Shown: piece after piece, positions 53,897 to 62,992 of the stretch | Layout: each line of letters starts with the position of its first letter | Numbering within the stretch: the stretch's first letter is position 1 | Assembly: GCA_902573585.1 (NCBI GenBank) | Contig: CACGKH010000002.1 | Location: 16,299-80,298 of the forward strand | Direction: 5' to 3' | DNA length: 64,000 bases | Source: an uncultured Pelagibacteraceae bacterium | GTDB taxonomy: Bacteria; Pseudomonadota; Alphaproteobacteria; Pelagibacterales; Pelagibacteraceae | Made by a program: the position numbers and the translations under genes | The notes under the pieces: generated by a model | What the model was told of the DNA's origin: nothing | Databases searched by the model: none | Seen by the model: the letters and a program-made list of their open reading frames with translations, nothing else

Positions 53897-54493
53897 TTAT
53901 TTTTCAATTAAAAATATACCAAGTTCACAAAATAGATTTTTAAATGATAAATTTGAACTATTTATAGTTGATATACTTTTGTTCATAAGTGCAAGTGACT
54001 TAAAAATTTTGAAATTCATTGTTTCAGAAAATTTGAAAAAATCCTTTATTGTACACATGTGTATATTAGGTGTGTTATACCATTGATTTGGTAATGTTTT
54101 GGTGACTGGCATTGTTCCTTGAACTAATAAATTTAACCTTACTTTCCAATGACCAAAGTTAGGGATTGTTACTATTGCTTTATTCCCAACCCTTAAAAGT
54201 TCTTTAATAACTATTTCTGGATTTATAAAAGCTTGCAAAGTTTGTCCTAGTACCACGTAATCAAAAGAATTATCTGGAAATTGTTTCAAATCAAATTCAG
54301 CATCACCTTCAATAACAGTTAATCCTTTAGATATACAAGTTTGAACCTTCTCTTTAGAGATTTCAATACCTCTAATGTCCAAATTTTTGTCTTTTTTTAA
54401 AAACTCCATTAAAGATCCGTCATCACATCCAACATCTAAAACTCTAGTATTATCTGTAATTATATCGGCTATTATTTTATATTCTGATTTCAT
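53897..54493 (-). CDS. metW: Methionine biosynthesis protein MetW
   Basis: The 198-residue SAM-dependent-methyltransferase-like protein has the VLDVGCDDGSLMEFL motif, VVLGQTLQ and IPNFGHWKVRLNLLVQGTMPVT, which are typical of MetW. It is usually paired with metX and is thought to help homoserine acetylation. It lies 2 nt after metX. Confidence 0.94.
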   Translation of the reverse strand: MKSEYKIIADIITDNTRVLDVGCDDGSLMEFLKKDKNLDIRGIEISKEKVQTCISKGLTVIEGDAEFDLKQFPDNSFDYVVLGQTLQAFINPEIVIKELLRVGNKAIVTIPNFGHWKVRLNLLVQGTMPVTKTLPNQWYNTPNIHMCTIKDFFKFSETMNFKIFKSLALMNKSISTINSSNLSFKNLFCELGIFLIEK

Positions 54494-54495
54494 AA

Positions 54496-55614
54496 TTATT
54501 CTTCAATATATGATTTATCTAAAAAATTTTTAAGAGTTTTTAAAAAATCTGGAACATCTAGTAAAAAAGAATCATGACCTTTATCTGATTCTATTTCTAC
54601 AAATCCTACATTTGCACCAATCGCATTTAAAGCGATAACTATTTCTTTATTTTCTTGAGTAGGATAAAGCCAATCTGAAGTGAATGATATTACAAAGAAT
54701 TTAGCTTTTGTATTCTTAAATGCGTTAGATAAATTTCCATCAAATTGTTTTACTAAATCAAAGTAATCCATTGCACGAGTAATATATAGATAACTGTTTG
54801 CATCAAAACGATCTACAAATACAGAGCCTTGATATCTTAAATAACTTTCTATTTGAAAATCAGCATCAAACCCAAATTTAAGATCATCTCTTTCTTGAAG
54901 TTTTCTTCCAAATTTTTCTTGAAGACCTTTTTTTGATAAATAGGTAATATGAGCAGCCATTCTTGCAACCGCCAAACCTTTGTCAGGAACAGTATTTTTA
55001 GATGAATATTTTCCATCTATCCAATTATGGTCAGCTGTAATAGCTTGTCTGCCGAGTTCATTAAAAGCAATATTTTGTGCTGAATGGCTAGACGTGCAAG
55101 CTATGGGTACTGCTGTCTTTGTTTTTTCAGGAAAATTACTAACAAATTGTAAAACTTGCATTCCACCCATAGATCCCCCAACAACAGAAAAAAGTTTTTT
55201 AATTCCAAAATGATCTAATAAATTTACTTGAGCGTTTACAATATCATTTATTGTTATTACAGGAAAATCTGTACCGTATATCTTTTTTGATTTTTGATTA
55301 ATGTGACTTGGACCAAAAGAACCCATACATCCACCTATTACATTTGCACAGATAACGAAATATTTATTTGTATCAATGGATTTATTTGGGCCTACTGCGT
55401 AAGACCACCAACCCTCCTTTTTAGTAATTGGATTTAAACCAGTAACGAATTGATCGCCGGTTAAAGCATGACAAACTAAAATTGCATTATCTTTCTTTTC
55501 ATTGAGTGACCCATATGTTTCATATGCTAAAGGATAATCATTTATAATTTGACCACAATCTAGTTTTAATGGTTTCTTAATTATAAGAGTTTTTATATTT
55601 TCTTTAATATTCAT
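54496..55614 (-). CDS. metX: Homoserine O-acetyltransferase MetX
   Basis: MetX makes O-acetylhomoserine (or succinyl form) for methionine. The 372-residue alpha/beta hydrolase-fold protein has the nucleophile Ser148 in GGSMGGMQ, with SDWLYP and GHDSFLL giving the Asp and His regions. I chose ATG 55614. An in-frame ATG at 55713 would translate through the riboswitch and lies upstream of the predicted transcription start. Control is likely by the SAM-II riboswitch directly upstream. Confidence 0.95.
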   Translation of the reverse strand: MNIKENIKTLIIKKPLKLDCGQIINDYPLAYETYGSLNEKKDNAILVCHALTGDQFVTGLNPITKKEGWWSYAVGPNKSIDTNKYFVICANVIGGCMGSFGPSHINQKSKKIYGTDFPVITINDIVNAQVNLLDHFGIKKLFSVVGGSMGGMQVLQFVSNFPEKTKTAVPIACTSSHSAQNIAFNELGRQAITADHNWIDGKYSSKNTVPDKGLAVARMAAHITYLSKKGLQEKFGRKLQERDDLKFGFDADFQIESYLRYQGSVFVDRFDANSYLYITRAMDYFDLVKQFDGNLSNAFKNTKAKFFVISFTSDWLYPTQENKEIVIALNAIGANVGFVEIESDKGHDSFLLDVPDFLKTLKNFLDKSYIEE

Positions 55615-55629
55615 AATAAAAGCTAAAAT

Positions 55630-55641
55630 CTGAATTGAGAG
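55630..55641 (-). promoter_or_regulatory. Downstream arm that can pair with the SAM-II loop region
   Basis: On the minus strand CTCTCAATTCAG can pair with CTGAATTGCGAG at 55686-55675 with one mismatch in twelve. Just beyond, TTTTAGC (55628-55622) can pair with the aptamer's GCTAAAA (55659-55653). These look like the expression platform. Confidence 0.55.
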
Positions 55642-55649
55642 AAAAAAAA

Positions 55650-55699
55650 CTTTTTTAGCGGTTTTTTTAAAGCGCTCGCAATTCAGGTAAATCAGCGCA
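55650..55699 (-). promoter_or_regulatory. SAM-II riboswitch of metX
   Basis: Read on the minus strand, the sequence has the SAM-II hallmarks in order: GCGCTGATTTA (from 55698), TTGCGAGCGC, an A-rich stretch and GCTAAA (from 55659). P1 is the perfect pairing GCGCT/AGCGC. SAM-II aptamers are known from alphaproteobacterial met genes. It sits before metX and begins where transcription should start. SAM-V shares a similar core and is the alternative class, but the P1 loop and GCTAAA spacing fit SAM-II. Confidence 0.85.
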
Positions 55700-55704
55700 T
55701 AAAT

Positions 55705-55733
55705 TTTGTACAAGAAGTTATTTAGTATGTCAA
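55705..55733 (-). promoter_or_regulatory. Near-consensus promoter of metX
   Basis: On the minus strand TTGACA (55733-55728), 17 nt, TACAAA (55710-55705). Transcription should begin near 55698, the first paired base of the riboswitch. Confidence 0.75.
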
Positions 55734-55804
55734 TTTTAAAAATATTTGAACTTATACTATATAAAAAATTGTTATTTTATTTATAAAGAGGCTTAAATTT
55801 AAAC

Positions 55805-56890
55805 ATGACAACTATAAAATTTAAAAAATTCGATATAGAGGCCTATAAGCCTGGCAAATCAAGTATTAGAAAATTAAAGAAAATTATAAAACTTTCTGCA
55901 AATGAATCGGCACTAGGTACAAGTGCAAGGGTTAAAAAGATTATATCAAAAAAAAACTTAAATTTTTTCAGATATCCCGATGGAAAGTCTAAAAAATTAC
56001 GAAATGAGATTTCAAAAAAATTTGATTGTGATAGAGAAAAAATTATATGTGGAGCTGGCTCTGATGAAGTAATCCAAATGTTATGCCAGCTTTTTCTCAA
56101 ACCAAAAGACGAAGCAATTGTTCCACAATATAGTTTTTTGATGTACAGAATTTATGCAAAGATAGTTGGTGCTAATGTTATTTTTGCTAAAGAAAAAAAA
56201 TTAAAGGTATCTGTTTCAGAAATTTTAAAAAAAGTTTCAAAAAAAACCAAAATTGTTTTTATTGCTAATCCAAATAATCCAACTGGAACATATTTAACTA
56301 AGTTTGAGTTAATTGAGTTAAGAAAAAAATTAAGAAAAAATATTTTACTAGTAGTGGATGATGCTTATGCAGAGTATATGAAAAATAAAGATTATAAGTC
56401 TGGTTTAGATTTATTTAAAAAAAAAGAAAATGTTTTTATATTAAGAACATTTTCAAAAATTTATGGCTTATCATCGTTACGAATTGGGTGGGGATACGGA
56501 TCAAGAAGAGTTATTAATGCTCTCAACATTATTAAACCTCCATTTAACGTTAATGGGGTTGCACAAAAAGCAGCCGTGGAATCTCTCAAAGATAATAAAT
56601 TTATATCTCGTTCAATAAAACATAATATTTTTTATGCAACTAAAATAAAAGATTTTTTAAATAATTATGGTATTAGTTCAAATAAAGTTTCTGCTAATTT
56701 TTTATTATTAAATTTTGCAAAATGTAAATTAAAAGCCAAATATTTTTATGAAAATTTAAAAAAGAAAGGAATTATTTTAAGATCTACTGAGGACGGTTAT
56801 AAAATTAAAAACATGTTGCGATTATCTATTGGATCTAAAAAAGAAAATTTGAGATTTATGAAAGTAACAGAAAGTATATTTAAAAAATGA
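55805..56890 (+). CDS. hisC: Histidinol-phosphate aminotransferase (or aromatic aminotransferase)
   Basis: The 361-residue class II PLP aminotransferase has SANESALGTS near the N terminus, IANPNNPTGTY, DDAYAEY and the PLP-Lys region RTFSKIYGLSSLRIG. It overlaps tyrA by 4 nt, so it may serve tyrosine/phenylalanine synthesis as well as histidine. HisC enzymes often do both. Confidence 0.9.
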   Translation: MTTIKFKKFDIEAYKPGKSSIRKLKKIIKLSANESALGTSARVKKIISKKNLNFFRYPDGKSKKLRNEISKKFDCDREKIICGAGSDEVIQMLCQLFLKPKDEAIVPQYSFLMYRIYAKIVGANVIFAKEKKLKVSVSEILKKVSKKTKIVFIANPNNPTGTYLTKFELIELRKKLRKNILLVVDDAYAEYMKNKDYKSGLDLFKKKENVFILRTFSKIYGLSSLRIGWGYGSRRVINALNIIKPPFNVNGVAQKAAVESLKDNKFISRSIKHNIFYATKIKDFLNNYGISSNKVSANFLLLNFAKCKLKAKYFYENLKKKGIILRSTEDGYKIKNMLRLSIGSKKENLRFMKVTESIFKK

Positions 56891-57783
56891 AAAATGTATT
56901 TATTATAGGCTGTGGGCTTTTGGGCTCTTCTTTAGTAAGAAGAATCTCCAAAAAAAAAATAGCAAAAAAAATATTCATTTATGAAAAATCTAAATTAAAT
57001 ATTGCTAAAATAAAAAAATTAAAATTACCTGGAATAATTGTAAAATCATTAAAAGATGGTGTAGTTAATTCAGATCTAATTATTTTTTGTACTCCAATGA
57101 GTGAGTACAAAAAAATTATTTTAAAAATAAATAACTTTCTTTTACCAAGAATGTTGATAACCGATATTGGTTCTTCAAAAATTGAGTCTTCTAAAATTAT
57201 TAAAAAATTTTTAAAAAAAGGTATTCATTGGACTCGAAGTCACCCTATCACAGGATCAGAGGTAAGTGGACCAGAGTATGGAAAACACAATTTGTTTGAA
57301 GATAAGTGGTGTGTTTTAATTAAAGATAAAAAAACTAATTTAAAACATTTAAAACTACTTAACTCTTTTTGGAAAAAGGTAGGTTCTAAAACTGTAATTA
57401 TGAATTCTGAAAAACACGATAAAATTTTTTCAATTACAAGTCATCTACCCCATCTAATTGCTTATAATTTAGTTAAATCAGCACAAGATTTTGAAAAAAT
57501 ATCAAAATTTAATTTAATTAAATATAGTGCGGGTGGTTTAAGAGATTTTTCAAGAATTGCAGCATCAAATGAAATAATGTGGAGAGATATTTTTTTTGAT
57601 AATAAGGTGAATATTAAAAAGGCTATAGATCTATTTATCAAAAACCTAAAGTCTTTTAAAAAAGATATTAATAAAAAGAATAATAAATCAATTCTAAAAA
57701 AATTAGCACAAACTAAAAAAGTTAGGTCTAAAATTATTAAACTTAAACAAGATATTGATAAACCAAATTTTGGTCGGGATTAG
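56887..57783 (+). CDS. tyrA: Prephenate/arogenate dehydrogenase
   Basis: The 298-residue enzyme has the NAD motif IGCGLLGSSLVR, TDIGSSK and the HPITGSEVSGPEY signature with the substrate His. It makes hydroxyphenylpyruvate or tyrosine. Overlap with hisC supports a joint aromatic role. The end overlaps the convergent hydrolase gene by 4 nt. Confidence 0.93.
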   Translation: MKNVFIIGCGLLGSSLVRRISKKKIAKKIFIYEKSKLNIAKIKKLKLPGIIVKSLKDGVVNSDLIIFCTPMSEYKKIILKINNFLLPRMLITDIGSSKIESSKIIKKFLKKGIHWTRSHPITGSEVSGPEYGKHNLFEDKWCVLIKDKKTNLKHLKLLNSFWKKVGSKTVIMNSEKHDKIFSITSHLPHLIAYNLVKSAQDFEKISKFNLIKYSAGGLRDFSRIAASNEIMWRDIFFDNKVNIKKAIDLFIKNLKSFKKDINKKNNKSILKKLAQTKKVRSKIIKLKQDIDKPNFGRD

Positions 57784-58532
57784 AAATTTTTAATATTACT
57801 TACTTTTTTTACCGTTAACTTTGCGGTTTTTTTAATAACTTTAATTGTAAAATTTGTAGGCATAATTAATACTTTTTTTTTGGGTCCATAAGCATGGATA
57901 AATTTTGATTGATTTAAACACATCCCTACGTGACCTTTCCAAAAAATGATATCACCTTTTGATAATTTCTTGCTTACTTTCTTTTTACAAAATTTTATTT
58001 GGTCTTTTGAGTCCCTAGGAAAAAAATTCCTGTTATAATAAAAATAAATTTGGATTAAAGCCGAACAATCAATACCTTTAGAGGTTTTTCCTCCCCATAA
58101 ATATTTACATCCTAAAAATAACTTAAGTATTTTTATAAAATTATTTTCGAGATGATTAATTTTTTTTGTATCATAAATTTTAATCCACTTATTTTTTTCA
58201 AATTCAATAAAATTCTTAATTTTTCTTTTTATTGAAATTCCAGAAGCGAAATAGAGAAAATTATTTGTTGGTAAAAACTTATCATTCACTTTTCTAAAAA
58301 TTCTTGATTTTAATTTATAAATCTTATTTGAAGGTTTAAAATTTTGATTAAATTTATTTTTTTTTATAAAGCCAACATAGTTATCAAAACTTGTTTTAAT
58401 TTTTATCCAATTCTTTTTTTTTGATAAAATTTTGAATTTTTCACCATATAAAATCTGAGAACTAACATCAGAATTATATGAAGGTTTTGAATAAATGTTG
58501 GCTACAGAATAATTGAAGAAATTATTTTTCAC
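57780..58532 (-). CDS. NlpC/P60 cell-wall peptidase with SH3-like domains
   Basis: The 250-residue protein has an N-terminal SH3-like repeat region (about residues 5-125) and a C-terminal NlpC/P60 domain with the likely triad Cys156 (GIDCSAL), His201 (GHVGM) and His213 (IHAYG). Such enzymes cut stem peptides of peptidoglycan. No clear signal peptide is seen, which suits cytoplasmic recycling of muropeptides. It starts at GTG 58532, overlapping the AmpG-like gene by 11 nt. Confidence 0.9.
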   Translation of the reverse strand: MKNNFFNYSVANIYSKPSYNSDVSSQILYGEKFKILSKKKNWIKIKTSFDNYVGFIKKNKFNQNFKPSNKIYKLKSRIFRKVNDKFLPTNNFLYFASGISIKRKIKNFIEFEKNKWIKIYDTKKINHLENNFIKILKLFLGCKYLWGGKTSKGIDCSALIQIYFYYNRNFFPRDSKDQIKFCKKKVSKKLSKGDIIFWKGHVGMCLNQSKFIHAYGPKKKVLIMPTNFTIKVIKKTAKLTVKKVSNIKNF

Positions 58533-59898
58533 TTAGTTTTAACTTATTTCTCATTATCCAAAGAATGATTAAAGATGGAATAACCATAAGAGCAGTTAGA
58601 ATAAAAAATGTCCCCCAATCACCATTTAACCAATCTACTAAAGATCCAGAGGAAGATGCTAGGGTAGTTCTTCCAGCCGTACCGATTGAAGCTAGCAGTG
58701 CATACTGTGTAGCTGTATAAGCCCTATCAACCAACAATGAGATAAAAGCAACAAATGCTACTGTTGCAAATGCTGCAGCTATATCATCAAAAATTACTGC
58801 TATTGCAAATAATAATTCAGATTTATCACTCCAGGCTAAAACACTGAATAATAAATTAGTACTAGCCATAATGATACCAGCTAAGAACATTGCTTTTAAA
58901 ACTCCAGATCTTATAACAAACAACCCACCTAACAGAGTAAATATTACTGTTGTGATCCAACCCAAAGTTTTTGAATAAATTGCAATATCTGATTTACTAA
59001 AACCTATTTCTTTATAAAAAATAATAGACATCCTTCCCAAAAAGGCTTCTCCAACTTTAAATAGAAAAACAAATCCTAATATTCCAAGAGCAATTGAAAA
59101 ACCATTCTTTTTGAAAAAACTAGTTATTGGTCCACTGATAGTTCCACCTATCCATGATATAAATTGAGTAAATACATTTTTACTTTTAAAATTATTTGAA
59201 ATTAATTTATCATTTTCTCTTTGTTTATTATATCTTTCAGGATTTTCAGATTCTTTAACAAACATTAAACCAATATTCATTAAGATCACCAAGATACCTA
59301 AAATTAAAAAAGTTAATTGCCAGTAATTTTCAAAACCTCTAGTTTGTAAAATTTCAGCAGAAAAAAGAGACAAGACACCACCAAGCTTATAGCCTGACCA
59401 CCATCCAACAACAGCCATAGCTGCACCTGCAGCCATTGATTTCCCCTCATTTTCACCAATCTGTTCGATTCTTAAAGCATCAACCGTTATGTCTTGTGTA
59501 GCAGATGCAATTGCAATTATTAAACCAACTGTAATCACCAGTGCTAAATTTTCTGTGGGGTTAATTATGCTCCACATAATGAGTGAAAATAAAATTATGA
59601 GCTGCATTAAAACAATCCAGCCTCTTCTATGACCAATTTTTTTTGTTAAAAAGGGTATTTGTATTCTATCAACTAAAGGTGCCCATAAATAATTAAACGC
59701 ATAAACTCCAAAAATTAATCCAGCCCAACCAATAGTCGATCGACTTAATCCATCTTCTTTTAACCATAAGCTTAGACTGCTTCCAATCAAAACCCATGGA
59801 AAACCTGAGATTGCACCCAATAATAAAATTTTTAACATTCTTTTATCAAAATAAATTGAGAACATTTCTGAAAGAGATTGTTTTTTTAGTTCAATCAT
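58522..59898 (-). CDS. ampG: AmpG-like muropeptide permease (MFS)
   Basis: The 458-residue transporter has twelve membrane helices and the AmpG-type motifs SGFPWVLIGSSLSLWL and ASATQDITVDALRIE. AmpG imports anhydromuropeptides for cell-wall recycling. The following NlpC/P60 gene supports that role. ATG 59898 gives a 2-nt gap to trkH; TTG 59913 would overlap and add five residues. Confidence 0.87.
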   Translation of the reverse strand: MIELKKQSLSEMFSIYFDKRMLKILLLGAISGFPWVLIGSSLSLWLKEDGLSRSTIGWAGLIFGVYAFNYLWAPLVDRIQIPFLTKKIGHRRGWIVLMQLIILFSLIMWSIINPTENLALVITVGLIIAIASATQDITVDALRIEQIGENEGKSMAAGAAMAVVGWWSGYKLGGVLSLFSAEILQTRGFENYWQLTFLILGILVILMNIGLMFVKESENPERYNKQRENDKLISNNFKSKNVFTQFISWIGGTISGPITSFFKKNGFSIALGILGFVFLFKVGEAFLGRMSIIFYKEIGFSKSDIAIYSKTLGWITTVIFTLLGGLFVIRSGVLKAMFLAGIIMASTNLLFSVLAWSDKSELLFAIAVIFDDIAAAFATVAFVAFISLLVDRAYTATQYALLASIGTAGRTTLASSSGSLVDWLNGDWGTFFILTALMVIPSLIILWIMRNKLKLSEK

Positions 59899-59900
59899 TT

Positions 59901-61277
59901 TTAATTTCTCCAAAAAGAAGGTAGAAATAACACTAGTATAGCGAATAGCTCAAGTCTACCTAAAATCATTCCCAAGCTTAATATCCATTTTGAAATGTCT
60001 GGTAGAGATGAAAAATTTCCATTAGGACCAATTATAGAACCAAGCCCTGGACCCACGTTAGATATAGATGTTGCAGCTCCAGAAATTGAAGTAATAAAAT
60101 CTAAACCTGTTAACGAAAGTAATGCTGTAATAATAAAAAATATTACAAAATACATGTAAATAAAAGAAATAATTGAGGCGATAAATTTATTATCAACAGG
60201 ATTTTGATCGTACTTCATAACCAAAATAGCATTAGGATAAATTATCTTTTTTAGTTGATTTGAAATAAATGAGTATAAAATTTGCAATCTAAATATTTTA
60301 ATACCACATGTTGTAGAACCAGCACAACCACCTATAAACATTAAACCCAAAAATAAAATTAAAGGGAAACCACCCCAATTATCAAATTGAGCATTCACAT
60401 AACCTGTTCCAGTCAAAATAGAAATAACATTAAAAAAAATAGACCTTAGACTTATTTGCTCTGAATCACTTACTATTAAATAAACAAACAAAATACTAAT
60501 ACTAATAATTATTATTTTCAAAAAAGATTTAATTTGAATATCAGAAAAAAAAATTTTCTTATTTCCACTTAAAAATTTTATGTAAGCTATAAAAGGAATA
60601 CTTCCTAAAATAATAAAAATCATTGCTGAAATTTCAATAGAAAAACTATTAAAAAAGGCAATAGATTCATTATAGTTTGAAAAACCACCTGTAGCTATTG
60701 TAGTCATTGAATGTGTTAAACTATCAAAAAAATTCATCCCAAGAATTTTATAAGAAATTGCACAAAAAAGGGTTAAACCAGAATAAATATAGATTAATCG
60801 CAAAGCTATTTCTTTTGATTTAGGAAGAATCTTTTCAGAAGAATCGTTATTTGAAATTTTGAATAACTGCATTCCACCAACGTTCATTATTGGCATAAGT
60901 GTAATGGCCATAACAATTATACCAATCCCGCCAAGCCATTGGAGCAAAGCTCTCCACAATAAAATACCTCTTGGCATTTCTTCTAAATTTGAAATAATTG
61001 TAGAACCAGTTGTCGTTATTCCGGACATACTTTCAAAGAAAGCATTTGTAAAAGTAAATTCAATACTAGAAAAAACAAATGGTAGAGAACCAAAAATTGC
61101 AATGCTTAACCATGATAATGCAGTCAATAAAAACGCTTGTTGTAAATTTAATTTTTTATCATGATCTAAGTTTGACAAAAAAAACAATGTTCCAAAAATG
61201 ATTGTAACAATTGATGCTCCAAAAAAAGAAGAGTCAATTTCACTATAAAAGAATTGTGCAATTAATGGAATTAACAT
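59901..61277 (-). CDS. trkH: Potassium uptake protein TrkH
   Basis: The 458 residues from ATG 61277 show the repeated TrkH selectivity-filter loops, including SMSGITTTGSTI, TMTTIATGGFSNYN and GGCAGSTTCGIK, and about ten membrane helices. Reading the same frame upstream, the residues before this ATG (KLFFFTLGILQIILGIF) look like the missing front of the first TrkH helix. The frame is open back to a stop at 61359-61361, with no ATG, GTG or TTG, so ATT 61334 or CTG 61325 could be the true start. It works with TrkA, not seen here. Confidence 0.92.
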   Translation of the reverse strand: MLIPLIAQFFYSEIDSSFFGASIVTIIFGTLFFLSNLDHDKKLNLQQAFLLTALSWLSIAIFGSLPFVFSSIEFTFTNAFFESMSGITTTGSTIISNLEEMPRGILLWRALLQWLGGIGIIVMAITLMPIMNVGGMQLFKISNNDSSEKILPKSKEIALRLIYIYSGLTLFCAISYKILGMNFFDSLTHSMTTIATGGFSNYNESIAFFNSFSIEISAMIFIILGSIPFIAYIKFLSGNKKIFFSDIQIKSFLKIIIISISILFVYLIVSDSEQISLRSIFFNVISILTGTGYVNAQFDNWGGFPLILFLGLMFIGGCAGSTTCGIKIFRLQILYSFISNQLKKIIYPNAILVMKYDQNPVDNKFIASIISFIYMYFVIFFIITALLSLTGLDFITSISGAATSISNVGPGLGSIIGPNGNFSSLPDISKWILSLGMILGRLELFAILVLFLPSFWRN

Positions 61278-61342
61278 AAAAATTCCAAGAATTATTTGAA
61301 GGATTCCAAGAGTAAAAAAAAACAGTTTTGTAATTAGACATT

Positions 61343-61370
61343 TTGAAAGAACATTATTTTATGGTAAATA
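61343..61370 (+). promoter_or_regulatory. Candidate promoter for lysK-pyrD
   Basis: TTGAAA (61343-61348), 16 nt, TAAATA (61365-61370), 59 nt before the lysK ATG. The AT-rich background makes this match only suggestive. Confidence 0.35.
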
Positions 61371-61429
61371 AATTTCAACTCTATAAGAATTAGTTAAATC
61401 GTTAATTTAAGATATTATTTGAATAATTC

Positions 61430-62992
61430 ATGGTTAAAAAAGAAAATTTAGACAAAACAAATGCATGGCCTTTCGTTGAAGCAAAAAAAATGCTTAGAGA
61501 GAGAAAATCATTTATTGAAAAAAAGGGAAAAATAACACTTCAGACCGGTTATGGTCCTAGCGGTCTCCCACACATAGGAACTTTTGGTGAAGTTGCAAGA
61601 ACAACAATGATAGTTAATGCTCTTAAACACTTAACTGATCTTCCAACAGAAATTATTACATTTTCTGATGATATGGATGGCCTCAGAAAAGTTCCAGACA
61701 ATGTACCACAAAAAGATTTATTGCAAAAGAATTTACACAAGCCCCTCACCGAAGTTCCAGATCCTTTTGAAAAATTTAAAAGTTTTGGTGAACATAATAA
61801 TGAAATGTTAAAAAATTTTTTAGATAATTTTAATTTTGATTATAATTTTAAAAGTTCAACTTCTCTCTACAAGTCGGGTTATTTTAACACTTCACTTAAA
61901 ACTATTCTAGAAAACTACGATGGAATAATGAATATAATATTACCTACTTTAGGAAAAGAGCGTCAAAAAACATATAGTCCATTTTTACCAATATGCCCTA
62001 ATACGGGAAAAGTTTTAGAAATACCAGTGAAAGAAATTAATAAAGAAAATTCTAGAATCATTTTTGATAATAACGGAGAAGATTTAGAGGCAAGTATCTT
62101 AGATGGAAGTTGTAAATTGCAATGGAAAGTAGATTGGGCAATGAGATGGTATGCATTAGATGTTGATTTTGAAATGTATGGAAAAGATCTCATTGAAAGT
62201 GCAACTTTATCATCAAAAATAATTAAATTGATTGGAAAAAAAAATCCATCAGGATTTGCATATGAATTATTTTTAGATGAAAAAGGAGAAAAAATTTCAA
62301 AATCGAAGGGGAATGGAATTACTATTGATCAATGGTTAGAATATGCATCACCCGAAAGTTTATCATTATATATGTATCAAAATCCAAAAAGGGCAAAAAA
62401 ACTTTATAAAGAAATAGTTCCAAAGGCTGTAGATGAATATCTGGACTTTATTGAGAAAGCCAAAACTCAAAACGAATTACAGTTACTTATGAACCCTGTA
62501 TGGCATGTTCATAATAGTGAAGTACCTAAAGAAAATATGATTATGTCTTTTTCAATGCTACTTAACCTTGTTGAAACGAGTAATGCGGATAGCAATGATC
62601 TTTTATGGAAATTTGTTAAAAAATATAAAACTGATATTTCAGAACAAGAACATCCAATATTTGATAAGCTGGTTGGATATGCAATTAAATATTTTAATGA
62701 TGTCATTAAATTACAAAAAAATTATAAAAAACCAAATAAAGATGAAAGACTAGCTTTAGAGGGTTTAATAAAAACTTTAGACAAGTGTAACGATAGAATG
62801 ACTCCGGAAGATATTCAAACTTTAATCTACTCGACTGGAAAAGAAAATGGATATTCAGAAAATCTAAGAGATTGGTTTAAATTGATTTATCAAGTTGTAT
62901 TTGGTGATGAAAATGGTCCTCGAATGGGTTTTTTTATAAGTTTTTTTGGTGTTAAAGAAACAAAAGATCTTATATTAAATAAGATTAAATAA
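61430..62992 (+). CDS. lysK: Lysyl-tRNA synthetase, class I
   Basis: The 520-residue enzyme is the class I type: HIGH-like PSGLPHIGTFGE near residues 43-54 and the KMSKS-like KISKSKG near 287-293. It has no class II motifs. Class I LysRS is common in alphaproteobacteria and archaea. Its stop overlaps the pyrD ATG by 1 nt. Confidence 0.97.
   Translation: MVKKENLDKTNAWPFVEAKKMLRERKSFIEKKGKITLQTGYGPSGLPHIGTFGEVARTTMIVNALKHLTDLPTEIITFSDDMDGLRKVPDNVPQKDLLQKNLHKPLTEVPDPFEKFKSFGEHNNEMLKNFLDNFNFDYNFKSSTSLYKSGYFNTSLKTILENYDGIMNIILPTLGKERQKTYSPFLPICPNTGKVLEIPVKEINKENSRIIFDNNGEDLEASILDGSCKLQWKVDWAMRWYALDVDFEMYGKDLIESATLSSKIIKLIGKKNPSGFAYELFLDEKGEKISKSKGNGITIDQWLEYASPESLSLYMYQNPKRAKKLYKEIVPKAVDEYLDFIEKAKTQNELQLLMNPVWHVHNSEVPKENMIMSFSMLLNLVETSNADSNDLLWKFVKKYKTDISEQEHPIFDKLVGYAIKYFNDVIKLQKNYKKPNKDERLALEGLIKTLDKCNDRMTPEDIQTLIYSTGKENGYSENLRDWFKLIYQVVFGDENGPRMGFFISFFGVKETKDLILNKIK

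Noticed and set aside
55615..55713. N-terminal extension of MetX by 33 residues from ATG 55713
   Set aside because: It would start upstream of the predicted transcription start and translate the riboswitch; the extra residues do not resemble MetX.
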